DNA of 9,587 nt, taken from an uncultured Clostridium sp. Its GTDB lineage: Bacteria > Bacillota > Clostridia > Lachnospirales > Lachnospiraceae. Below, in pieces: positions 1 through 7,994 of the stretch (within the stretch, counting starts at the first letter, position 1; the number at the start of each line of letters is the position of its first letter). Under the pieces are notes generated by a model. The model did not search any database, was not told where the DNA came from, and was given only the letters and a program-made list of their open reading frames with translations. A program made the translations under genes and the position numbers. Location of the stretch: positions 1 to 9,587 of the forward strand of contig CAMEWU010000083.1 of assembly GCA_945946715.1 (NCBI GenBank), written 5' to 3'.

Positions 1-315
1 CAGCAGTTTGGTTTCAGTCAGGATGATGCAGGAAGCTATGTGTCTATGATTCTGGTGGCGTGTAGCGTGATTTTGACCGGATTTAATCTATATGGCTCTA
101 TTGCAAAGTTAGGAGGAGCCGGCGCTCTGGTGCCAATCACAGGATTTGCTAATTCTGTTGCCGCACCCTGTATCGAATACCAGAAGGAAGGACAGGTGTT
201 TGGAATCGGTGTGAAAGTGTTTACCATTGCAGGTCCGGTTATTCTATATGGTATCGTTACCAGTTGGGCATTGGGACTGATTTACTGGATTGGAACATGT
301 TTTGGATGGTTCTAA
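1..315 (+). CDS. spoVAC: Stage V sporulation protein AC, C-terminal part (5' end outside window)
   Basis: The frame is open from base 1 and gives the last 104 residues before a TAA stop. SpoVA proteins form the inner spore-membrane channel that moves dipicolinic acid into the forespore and out at germination. The core GAGALVPITGFANSV, followed by an IEYQKEG segment and a hydrophobic IAGPVILYGIV helix, is the SpoVAC signature as I recall it. SpoVAE instead has a GAGATVPITSFGNSL-type core and lacks the EYxxEG segment. Two or three membrane segments are visible (about residues 16-30, 76-90 and 90-104 of the fragment). The fragment is intact and ends in a natural stop. No spoVAD or spoVAE follows, although they often do in Bacilli and Clostridia, so this is either the last gene of its operon or a stand-alone copy. 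The family assignment is firm; the choice of SpoVAC over a related SpoVA paralogue is a little less so. Confidence 0.85.
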   Translation, partial: QQFGFSQDDAGSYVSMILVACSVILTGFNLYGSIAKLGGAGALVPITGFANSVAAPCIEYQKEGQVFGIGVKVFTIAGPVILYGIVTSWALGLIYWIGTCFGWF

Positions 316-463
316 ATGGGATGAAATGATTATATAATAAGCCGAAATAAAGATTAGAAAAAAGTGATTTTAAGGGGATAGCGCAAGAAAATAATGAGAA
401 ATAAATGATTTGAAAAAAGTGAATTGCAAATAAGCAAGGATGCAATGGAGATTGATGTAAAAA

Positions 464-480
464 CGTAGGTGGAAACTACG
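464..480 (+). promoter_or_regulatory. Small hairpin in the giant gene's upstream region
   Basis: CGTAG (464-468) pairs perfectly with CTACG (476-480) around a GTGGAAA loop. A T-rich tract follows (481-510) that contains TTTGTGTC twice. It could be a weak terminator for spoVAC, or an operator or leader element if transcription of the surface-protein gene starts upstream. The stem is short and there is no immediate run of Ts, so its function is uncertain. Confidence 0.3.
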
Positions 481-507
481 GTTTGTGTCTCTTTTGTGTC
501 CTTTATT

Positions 508-536
508 TTTATATAATCTATATCTAATAAGATAAT
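508..536 (+). promoter_or_regulatory. Weak candidate promoter for the surface-protein gene
   Basis: TATAAT at 512-517 is a perfect -10 hexamer, but no -35-like box lies 16-18 bases upstream of it. A second reading, TTTATA (508-513), a 17-base spacer and GATAAT (531-536), has better spacing and matches 4 of 6 and 5 of 6 consensus bases. In a region this AT-rich such matches arise by chance, so the call only says where initiation is plausible. Either choice leaves a leader of several tens of bases before the ATG at 597. Confidence 0.3.
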
Positions 537-596
537 ATAAATATGCTTAAAAATACTAATGAATATGTTTTTAGATAAGCTTAGGAGAGGATTATT

Positions 597-3500
597 ATGG
601 TTACAATGTACAAAAAGAAGAAAAGTAAGACGAAATTGTTTTCCAGAATCATGGCGGTATTTCTGACTTGTGTCATGATAGTGGGAATGTTGCCGGCTGA
701 CTTGACCAGAGTATATGCTTCGTCAGTGCCGGATGCACCGGTATTGGACACCCCGGTTGATATTACGTCAAGTTCATTTAAACTTACCTGGTTGCCGGTG
801 GAAGGAGCAACTTCTTATTCTTTAGATGTGTCAACTTCCGCAGATTTTTCGGATTATTTATCCGGATATGAGAACAAGGATTTAGGTAATGTAATTTACT
901 GCAATGTAACAGGGTTGGATGCCGACACACTTTATTACTGTCGGCTGCGTGCAACGAACACCTATGGAGCCGGTGCTGATTCCAATGTAATATCCGTAAC
1001 GCCATCAACAGTAGCTTTAACTGTAAATAGCATGCCAAAAGCAGAGGTGGCTTTGGCAGTTGGTAATACAAAGGTGAATTATGCTGCATTTGAACAGGAT
1101 TTAAAGGCAGCATTAGAGGCGAAAGGAATCGATGAGGGATGCTTGTCCTTTGTAAAGGTGGATGCCAATGCATCAACTTCACAGAATAGCTTTACATGGT
1201 GGACGTATGATCATACCAATAATTCAAGTGATACCTCTATTAGTAATACGAATCATGTTTATAGAGAACTGAATGGCTCAGCAGGTGGTTCGAATTCATA
1301 TGATAAGAACTATGGGATTCCATATAAAATAAATGGTACTACATATTATGCTAATAATCATATTATTACATTGGATTCTGGAGCAACAATGTCTTTTTAT
1401 GGATATGGACAGTATGGATATAAGGATTTTCAATACTTGCCAAATGAACAGGCAACGAAGAAGACTATTGAGTTTACAATTCAGGAAGGAGCAGCCTATG
1501 ATGCACTGGATGGTATCGGTTTCTTGGTAAATACATCCATTACAGGTACATATGGTTCGTCAAGTTCTAATAATCAGAAAATCAATGGCTACTTGGTATT
1601 CTTTCAATACGCTTCAGATGGAAAAGGTGAATCAATAAAGATTTTTCAGTTGACCAATGTGGATGCAAAGAGCTTTCATCATTCATTAGCCGATGTAAAC
1701 AGTGAAGCGAATGCGTTTGCTCAGAATAGTAACATTTCTGTAAATGGTGTAACATATCTTGCTTCTGCTACAACTTCATATTCTCCCAATGATACAGTCA
1801 GGAATATTAAAATAGAAGTTATGCCGGAATATGTAAAAATCTGGTATGATAATTCGGAAGTGAAGTGGAATGTAAATGGTATATCTACCTCTGAATATCC
1901 ATTGACTTCCGGATATGATGGAGACACTTATCGTGGAGGTTATGGACCTCTCATCTCTTATCGGGGACACAATTGTTCAAGAACTACTTTATTTACCGTT
2001 ACTAATTTGAAAATGACAGCCGAATATGTTCGTTCCTTAACAGAAGTGGTACGGGAACCAAGCTGGAGTGATGAAAAGGTAAGCTTTCTGGTAAACTTGA
2101 ATGAAGCACCGATTGCTGATTTTAGCGACCAGTATTCAACTGCAGAGATTATCAATCGACTTCAGGATGATGATGTAAGTTATATCGGCTGGTGTGGTAC
2201 GAACAATGCCAATGATTCCTTACAGTTTGTAAACGGTGTAGGCAATGACAGTGGTTTGGTAAATATGAACGATACAACCCGATTTGGCAGTAACCCATAT
2301 TCTGCTGCATCCTATCAGAAGCAAATTGATGCCATTGCAGATATCATTTTTAATAAGTTATCTAAGCAGACAGAGGCAGAAGGTGTTCATACTTTCTTGA
2401 CAACAGATAATTTTAAGTTCCAGTCCTATAATGCCAGATTGGATGATGGTAACTGGAGCGTTGGATACAGTGATGAGAGTTTTACACTTGCTAAGAACAG
2501 TATCAGTACATATCAGAATCTGGAAAATGCCTCTTTTGTACAGGCAGGATATTATGAAGTATATTATAATGGTGATACAGAACATCCGAAAGCCAGAATT
2601 CGGATACATCAGGCACCGATTGCCTTGTTAAATGCAACAATTGTAACAGAGAATGCTAAGAATTTAATTCAGGTTATCAATAAATCCTACGATCCGGATG
2701 TGTGTGATAATGCCATAGATGCAGAGGGTACAGAGGTAAGCGGTATCGTGGAAAGCGTAATTGAATATCGGAATCTGAAGACTAATTCAGATTGGACCAG
2801 TACAGCGCCAACAGATGTGCAGGAAGGTGAAAACTGGTTGGTACGTGTCACTGTGAAAGATGCAGATGGGGCAACTGCCAGTGCAGTACAGCAGGTTTCT
2901 GCCAATACAGTAGCTAAAGCTCCATATGGTTCGTTCAGACTGTCATCCACACAGTATATTAAGGGAATTGATACAAATCTTCAGATTATTGACCAGTCCT
3001 ATACCTTGTCCGGTGATACAGAAGGATTAACGGTGACCTATGAGATTAAGAATTCGGCAGGTGTTTCTAAGTGGAAGTCTAGTACGAATACTTCCAGTAC
3101 AGACTATATACAACCGGGTTCTACCTATAATTATGCGTTAAGTAATTTAGTAGAAGGTACTTATACTGTCAGTATGACTGCAAGTCAGGGAGGAGCAACT
3201 TCAAAGACCGTATCCCGAACATTTAAAGTGGTGCAGGCATATCCAATTACATACAATGCAGGAGAAGGGGGAGCCGGAGCACCGGAAACCCAGTATAAGA
3301 TTAAGGATCAAACCTTGATTTTGTCCAACATTGCACCTACAAGAGAAGGTTATACATTCCAAGGCTGGTCTTACAACGGCACAACCTATCAACCGGGTCA
3401 AAGCTATTCAACAAATGCTCCTTTGACATTGTCTGCTATTTGGGCAAAGAATATGGCATATACAGCAAGTGGTTATGCCGGAGTTTATAATGGACAAAAT

Positions 3501-6500
3501 CACGGAATTACCATCAATGTGCAGGAGCCGGAAAGTGACTATACAATTACATATGGCACTGCAGATGGCACATATTCATCGCAGTCACCGTTGGTTTATT
3601 CTATTCCGGGAAAATATACGGTATATTTCCGTATTACGAAGGATGGATATCGGCCGGAGACAAGTAGTCGGTTGATTATGATTGATAAGGCGACCCCGGT
3701 TATAACTCTGGCAAGTAAAGTGGTTGCATATGATGGAACTGCTAAGACGGTGGATTCTGCTACATTATCCAACGTGTTTGATTCAATCGAAAATGATATT
3801 ATCTATACCTATTATATAGATGAAATATGTACGACTATGACAACTCCGGAAAACAGTGGTTCTGCAAGCGATGGTGCAGCACCGGTTAATGAAGGAGTGT
3901 ACTATGTAAAAGCATCATATAATGGAAATACTTGTTATAATGCAGCCGTTAGTAATGTGGTAACGCTTACCGTTGAAACTTATATGGTTCATTTCAATAT
4001 GAATGGGCTGGGAACTCCACCGGAAGACTATACAGGGGTTGTAGGTGGAACTACAATAACAGAACCGGAAACTCCTACCAGTGATACCCATATATTTATT
4101 GGCTGGTATCATGATGCAGCTTGTCTGACTCCGTGGGATTTTGGCTCAGATACTGTAAATGAAGATATCACTCTTCATGCAAAATGGAAAGCAATGTCCG
4201 AATATGAAGCATGTTGGGAAAAAGACGGAGAGTGGCATTATGGAACATTTGAAGAGGCCTTAGAAGATGGCAGTACGAATATTATAATACAAAATGATAA
4301 AGAACTGGGTAATGTGGAAATTCCGGAGGGAGTTACAGTTACAGTGAATCCGGGAGCAGTAGTTACCATAACAGAGGATGTCATCTTAAATGGTACATTG
4401 GATAATCAAGGTACTATTGTGAATCGTGCTTCTGTCAGTGGAGATGGTACGCTGATTAATCAGGGAACCATTGATAATGAAAATGGAATTATCGGTGGAG
4501 GTGAGACTCCGCTTTCTATTCAAAATGAAGAAGACGCTGTAATCACCGGTGGACAGGTGAGTGGCGATATTACTAATGATGGTACAATCGAGGATAGTAC
4601 CATAGCCGGAAATGTAGATAATACCAATGGCACTATTGATGGTGGTACAATCGCTCCGGGTACCCAGGTGACTGGCGGAACGGTAGAAGGTGACGTGGTT
4701 AATCAGGGAAATCTTCAAAATACTCAGATAACCGGTAATGTGGATAATACAAATGGTAGCGTGACCGGTGGAACGGTAGCTCCGGGAGCCGGTGTAACCG
4801 GTGGAACGGTGGCTGGTGATGTGACAAATCAGGGCATTATCAAGGACAGTAATATAATAGGAGATGTTAATAATGACAATGGAACGGTTTCCGGTGGCAC
4901 GATTACACCTGATGGTCAGGTGACTGGTGGTAAAGTGGTTGGCGATGTTACGAATCATGGAACCATTGAGGGAAGTGATATTTCCGGCAAGGTTGATAAT
5001 ACAGATGGAACCATTGGAAATAGCCATGTGGAAGAAGGTGGCCAGGTAACCGGTGGTAAGGTTACCGGAAATACGAAAAATGATGGAATTGTGAAAGATG
5101 CAGATGTCAAAGGTTCAATGGATAACACCAACGGGGTTATGGATGGTGGAACAGTGGAACCGGAAAGCTCTGTAACTGGTGGAACAGTAACCGGAGATGT
5201 AGAAAACCAAGGAGAAATCAAGGATGCAGACATTGCAGGTAATGTAGATAATACCAATGGCACGGTAACTGGTGGAACGGTAGAACCAAGCGGAACGGTA
5301 ACCGGAGGAAATCTTGGTGGAGATGTAAAGAACAACGGAACTATTCAAGACAGTAATATAACAGGGAATTTGGACAATACCAATGGTACAGTGACCGGGG
5401 GAACAATAGGTGAGGATGCATCTGTGACCGGTGGTAAGGTGGCAGGAGATGTAACGAATCATGGAACGATTCAGGATGCAGATATTGCAGGTAATGTAGA
5501 TAATCAGGATGGAACTGTAACCGGTGGAACAGTAGAACCGAATGGCAGCATAAGCGGTGGAGAGGTAGCCGGAGATGTAATCAATCATGGAACGATTCAG
5601 GATAGTAATATTACCGGGGATGTAGATAATACGGATGGAACTGTAACAGGCGGAACCATTAAGCCGGATGGAACTGTAACAGGTGGAAAAGTAGCCGGAG
5701 ATGTAACCAATGAAGGTACAATAAAGAATAGTGACATCACAGGTAACGTGAATAATCAGAATGGTACAGTAACGGATGGAAATATAGGACCAAATGCAAG
5801 TGTTTCCGGTGGTACTGTATCAGGAACAGTTACCAATCAGGGTACTATTAAAGACAGCAATATTACAGCGACAGTGGACAATACAAATGGAACCATATCC
5901 GGTGGAACCATAGCTACCGGTGGTACGGTCAATGGCGGAAGTGTGACTGGTGAAGTAACAAATAATGGTACTGTAAACGGAAGCAGCATTAGTGGAACCA
6001 TTCATAATGAAAATGGAACGGTTTCCGGTGGTGTTGTAGAAAAAGGCGGAACGGTGAAAGGTGGTACCCTTGCCGGAGATGTTGAAAACCAAGGTACCAT
6101 TCAGGATTGTAATATTACCGGAAATGTAGATAATACAGCAGGTACTATAGAAGGCGGAACGATTCAGGAAGGTGCCAGTGTAACAGGAGGTGTGCGTTCT
6201 GGTGATATTGTAGATTATAATGAGAATAAAATGAAGAACTTCTGGAATAATCTATGGTCATCGATTGCAGAAGAGGATGAGAAAGAAGATAAAACAACAA
6301 TTATAGTAACAGAGACAGAGAAGTCAGTTACACAGGATCAGTCGGTAGTGATTACCCATGGTTCAGGTACCATTACCATTTCCATTGAGGTAGTCAGTGG
6401 TAATGAAACAGCTGGGAACAATCAGGCAAACCAGATATCAGGTGTCATTCTTTCAGATACAGAACAAGTGTTAGATGCTTGTCTGTCACCGGAGGAAAAG

Positions 6501-7079
6501 GAAGCTGTTTATAATGGTGAAACGGTAGAAATCAAGTTGGTAGCAACCACAATTATGCAGGAACAAGAAGTGCCTACGGATGATAAAGCAAGTATTCAGG
6601 CAGCTATTTCCGAATCCGAAAAGGATCTGCAGCTTGGTATATATATTGATTTATCAGTGATGAAGAAGCTGGGAACATCCGATTGGGAACGAATGGCGAA
6701 TCTGTATCAGGAAATGGAAATTGTATTAGACATTCCTGAAGAATTGCGAATGGATGATGTGATTTATTCAGTTGTTCGTTGCCATGATGGTAAGTGTACA
6801 TTTTTAGAAGATTTAGATCAGAATCCGGATACGATTACCATTTGTACAGATGCATTTTCTACATATGCAATTGTGTATGAAACAAAAGAGCATGCAGAAG
6901 AGTTGATGCCTGTTATGCCAGAACCGGAAAATGAAAAATGCTCTTTGTGTGGATTTTGTCCGGCACCGCTTCATATTTGCATTTTTATCTGGCTGACGGG
7001 AATTGTTCTTGTACTAATTGCAGCTGTAGTAATAATTTACTTGATTTATAGGAGAAAAATAGAATACAATAAACAGTGA
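597..7079 (+). CDS. Giant modular surface protein (2160 aa), adhesin-like, with a 42-residue repeat stalk and C-terminal membrane anchor
   Basis: The ATG at 597 lies six bases after AGGAGAGG. Residues 1-41 are a signal peptide: a lysine-rich start, a hydrophobic core and likely cleavage after VYA. In order: FnIII domain (about 45-136); lectin-like beta-sandwich (about 255-477, with DGIGF at 305-309); an unassigned stretch (478-672); two PKD-like domains (673-770, containing SYDPD, and 775-881); InlB/Flg_new B-repeats (882-949 and 1129-1197) flanking two YDG/MBG-like domains (953-1031, 1033-1128); a parallel beta-helix start (about 1212-1349); twelve 42-residue repeats (1350-1853); a tryptophan-rich then acidic linker; a C-terminal domain (about 1899-2095) containing FSTYAI; a C-x2-C-x2-C-x6-C motif (2115-2128); a transmembrane helix (about 2129-2151); and a basic RRK tail. 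The protein should be exported and anchored with its bulk outside the cell. There is no LPXTG. Adhesion or glycan binding is inferred from the architecture; no catalytic motif was seen and the ligand is unknown. Confidence 0.85.
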   Translation: MVTMYKKKKSKTKLFSRIMAVFLTCVMIVGMLPADLTRVYASSVPDAPVLDTPVDITSSSFKLTWLPVEGATSYSLDVSTSADFSDYLSGYENKDLGNVIYCNVTGLDADTLYYCRLRATNTYGAGADSNVISVTPSTVALTVNSMPKAEVALAVGNTKVNYAAFEQDLKAALEAKGIDEGCLSFVKVDANASTSQNSFTWWTYDHTNNSSDTSISNTNHVYRELNGSAGGSNSYDKNYGIPYKINGTTYYANNHIITLDSGATMSFYGYGQYGYKDFQYLPNEQATKKTIEFTIQEGAAYDALDGIGFLVNTSITGTYGSSSSNNQKINGYLVFFQYASDGKGESIKIFQLTNVDAKSFHHSLADVNSEANAFAQNSNISVNGVTYLASATTSYSPNDTVRNIKIEVMPEYVKIWYDNSEVKWNVNGISTSEYPLTSGYDGDTYRGGYGPLISYRGHNCSRTTLFTVTNLKMTAEYVRSLTEVVREPSWSDEKVSFLVNLNEAPIADFSDQYSTAEIINRLQDDDVSYIGWCGTNNANDSLQFVNGVGNDSGLVNMNDTTRFGSNPYSAASYQKQIDAIADIIFNKLSKQTEAEGVHTFLTTDNFKFQSYNARLDDGNWSVGYSDESFTLAKNSISTYQNLENASFVQAGYYEVYYNGDTEHPKARIRIHQAPIALLNATIVTENAKNLIQVINKSYDPDVCDNAIDAEGTEVSGIVESVIEYRNLKTNSDWTSTAPTDVQEGENWLVRVTVKDADGATASAVQQVSANTVAKAPYGSFRLSSTQYIKGIDTNLQIIDQSYTLSGDTEGLTVTYEIKNSAGVSKWKSSTNTSSTDYIQPGSTYNYALSNLVEGTYTVSMTASQGGATSKTVSRTFKVVQAYPITYNAGEGGAGAPETQYKIKDQTLILSNIAPTREGYTFQGWSYNGTTYQPGQSYSTNAPLTLSAIWAKNMAYTASGYAGVYNGQNHGITINVQEPESDYTITYGTADGTYSSQSPLVYSIPGKYTVYFRITKDGYRPETSSRLIMIDKATPVITLASKVVAYDGTAKTVDSATLSNVFDSIENDIIYTYYIDEICTTMTTPENSGSASDGAAPVNEGVYYVKASYNGNTCYNAAVSNVVTLTVETYMVHFNMNGLGTPPEDYTGVVGGTTITEPETPTSDTHIFIGWYHDAACLTPWDFGSDTVNEDITLHAKWKAMSEYEACWEKDGEWHYGTFEEALEDGSTNIIIQNDKELGNVEIPEGVTVTVNPGAVVTITEDVILNGTLDNQGTIVNRASVSGDGTLINQGTIDNENGIIGGGETPLSIQNEEDAVITGGQVSGDITNDGTIEDSTIAGNVDNTNGTIDGGTIAPGTQVTGGTVEGDVVNQGNLQNTQITGNVDNTNGSVTGGTVAPGAGVTGGTVAGDVTNQGIIKDSNIIGDVNNDNGTVSGGTITPDGQVTGGKVVGDVTNHGTIEGSDISGKVDNTDGTIGNSHVEEGGQVTGGKVTGNTKNDGIVKDADVKGSMDNTNGVMDGGTVEPESSVTGGTVTGDVENQGEIKDADIAGNVDNTNGTVTGGTVEPSGTVTGGNLGGDVKNNGTIQDSNITGNLDNTNGTVTGGTIGEDASVTGGKVAGDVTNHGTIQDADIAGNVDNQDGTVTGGTVEPNGSISGGEVAGDVINHGTIQDSNITGDVDNTDGTVTGGTIKPDGTVTGGKVAGDVTNEGTIKNSDITGNVNNQNGTVTDGNIGPNASVSGGTVSGTVTNQGTIKDSNITATVDNTNGTISGGTIATGGTVNGGSVTGEVTNNGTVNGSSISGTIHNENGTVSGGVVEKGGTVKGGTLAGDVENQGTIQDCNITGNVDNTAGTIEGGTIQEGASVTGGVRSGDIVDYNENKMKNFWNNLWSSIAEEDEKEDKTTIIVTETEKSVTQDQSVVITHGSGTITISIEVVSGNETAGNNQANQISGVILSDTEQVLDACLSPEEKEAVYNGETVEIKLVATTIMQEQEVPTDDKASIQAAISESEKDLQLGIYIDLSVMKKLGTSDWERMANLYQEMEIVLDIPEELRMDDVIYSVVRCHDGKCTFLEDLDQNPDTITICTDAFSTYAIVYETKEHAEELMPVMPEPENEKCSLCGFCPAPLHICIFIWLTGIVLVLIAAVVIIYLIYRRKIEYNKQ
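4644..6155 (+). repeat. Twelve tandem 126-bp units encoding 42-residue beta-helix repeats
   Basis: The period is exactly 126 bases with no insertion or deletion across twelve units (residues 1350-1853). The consensus unit begins GTVxPxGxVTGGxVxGDV and continues through NxGTIxDSxITGNVDNTNG to TVTG. A degenerate unit precedes the array (about 4497-4643) and is in register: AATGTAGATAATACCAATGG occurs at 4611 and again at 5241, five periods later. A partial unit follows from 6156. The units have diverged at DNA level but keep scattered identical stretches of 20 bases or more, for example between 5457-5477 and 5583-5603. Alternating Gly, Asn, Asp and beta-branched residues suggest a beta-solenoid stalk. 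Unit number may vary between strains. Confidence 0.93.
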
Positions 7080-7114
7080 TACATGTAGTTAGGTAGTAAA
7101 ACGGAGAAGGTTTG

Positions 7115-7927
7115 ATGAGGATTATTGCTGTTGATGATGAAGAATTTGCGTTAGAAGATTTGATGTCTGCAATTCGATGTGCTATGCCGGAGGCGGAATT
7201 GACCGGTTTTCAAAGGGCAGAGGAAGCACTGGAATATGTGGGAAAAAGCAACTGTGATGTTGCATTTCTGGATATTGGGTTAGCTGGTATTAATGGAATT
7301 GACTTGGCAAAACGGCTGAAGATACGAATGCCCCGGATTAACATCATTTTTTCAACAGCTTATCATGAATATACAGGTGAGGCTTTTGAACTTCATGCCA
7401 GTGGATATATCATGAAACCCGTAACAGTAGAAAAGGTTCGTCAGGAACTGGAAGATTTAAGGCATCCTGTACTGCCTCAAAGTAACAAGCGAATTCGGAT
7501 TCAGACCTTTGGTAATTTTGAAGTATTCTTAGATCATGTGCCAATACAATTTCGATATAATAAAACGAAAGAACTGCTGGCATATTTAGTGGATCGGAAT
7601 GGTGCTTTGTGTACGAATGGGGAAATTATGGGAATCTTATGGGAAGACGATGCGGATGCCCCAAAGCGGATTTCCTATTTGAAAAATATACGCTCTGATT
7701 TAGTCAATACATTCAAAGATGCCGGATGTGAGACAGTTATATGCCGACAACGGGGAAGGATTGGAATCGTTCCTACGGAAGTGAGTTGTGATTATTATGA
7801 TTGGCTGGAAGGACAGGCATATGCGATTAATGCATATGGCGGAGAATATATGTCTCAATATAGCTGGAGTGAGGCTACTCATGGAAACTTGGAACAAATC
7901 AAGTACAATAAAGAAGTAAAAGGTTGA
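7115..7927 (+). CDS. Response regulator with SARP-like winged-helix output domain (orphan)
   Basis: The 270-residue protein starts at the ATG at 7115, four bases after GGAGAAGG; a TTG just upstream at 7112 is too close to that site. The receiver domain (about 1-118) keeps all key residues: acidic pair D7/D8, phospho-acceptor D53 in FLDIGLAGINGIDLA, T81 and K101 in the IMKPV motif. A winged helix of the transcriptional-regulatory C-terminal type follows (about 127-220), then a short CDYYDWLEGQ...INAYGGEYMSQYSW segment resembling the start of a bacterial transcriptional activation domain, truncated relative to full SARP regulators. It should bind DNA when phosphorylated. It lies 35 bases after the giant surface-protein gene with no terminator between, so they are probably co-transcribed. 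No histidine kinase gene is in the window, so the partner is unknown. The regulator class is firm; its targets are inference. Confidence 0.88.
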   Translation: MRIIAVDDEEFALEDLMSAIRCAMPEAELTGFQRAEEALEYVGKSNCDVAFLDIGLAGINGIDLAKRLKIRMPRINIIFSTAYHEYTGEAFELHASGYIMKPVTVEKVRQELEDLRHPVLPQSNKRIRIQTFGNFEVFLDHVPIQFRYNKTKELLAYLVDRNGALCTNGEIMGILWEDDADAPKRISYLKNIRSDLVNTFKDAGCETVICRQRGRIGIVPTEVSCDYYDWLEGQAYAINAYGGEYMSQYSWSEATHGNLEQIKYNKEVKG

Positions 7928-7994
7928 TAAAACAATAAGTTTTATGTAAAATAGTCTTATTATTGTAGAGATTTGTATAAATTGTGGGATTGTT

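Larger units (their letters stand above)
316..596. other. AT-rich intergenic region between spoVAC and the giant surface-protein gene
   Basis: No convincing gene is present in these 281 bases. Visible structure: an 11-base direct repeat, GAAAAAAGTGA, at 357-367 and 412-422; a 6-base inverted repeat, ATTGCA/TGCAAT, at 423-428 and 441-446; a small hairpin at 464-480; and two candidate -10 boxes between 512 and 536. The ribosome binding site of the next gene is AGGAGAGG at 583-590, six bases from the ATG at 597. There is no strong intrinsic terminator for spoVAC: the only hairpin has a 5-bp stem, although a U-rich stretch follows it. I looked for c-di-GMP riboswitch sequence, which sometimes precedes clostridial adhesin genes, and did not recognise it. 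Confidence 0.6.

Noticed and set aside
313..348. Possible flagellar sigma-28 promoter (TAAA ... GCCGAAAT)
   Set aside because: The spacing between TAAA and GCCGAAAT is 24 bases, not about 15, and the -10 half is degenerate.
316..596. c-di-GMP riboswitch upstream of the surface-protein gene
   Set aside because: I looked for the GEMM-I and type II core sequences and found neither; the only hairpin has a 5-bp stem.
784..1182. Minus-strand open frame of 132 codons opposite the FnIII region
   Set aside because: Its composition (many Leu, Pro, His) and lack of a start signal mark it as an antisense shadow; the + frame has a signal peptide and a recognisable FnIII domain.
4386..5588. Long open frames on the minus strand (213 and 157 codons) across the repeat region
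   Set aside because: They lie opposite the repeat array, are rich in Ser, Thr, Ile and Tyr as a by-product of the 126-base periodicity, and lack ribosome binding sites. They are shadows of the repeat coding frame.
4644..6155. CRISPR-like or satellite DNA array
   Set aside because: The repeats are contiguous with no spacers, the period is an exact multiple of three, and one long frame runs through them, so they are protein-coding repeats.
6900..7079. LPXTG sortase signal at the C-terminus of the giant protein
   Set aside because: No LPXTG or near variant is present before the hydrophobic segment; the sequence there is PVMPEPENEK followed by the cysteine cluster.
7931..7966. Possible terminator after the response regulator (ACAATAAG ... 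CTTATTATTGT)
   Set aside because: The stem would be almost all A-U with a 3-base slip and a 16-base loop, and no run of Ts follows. Too weak to call.
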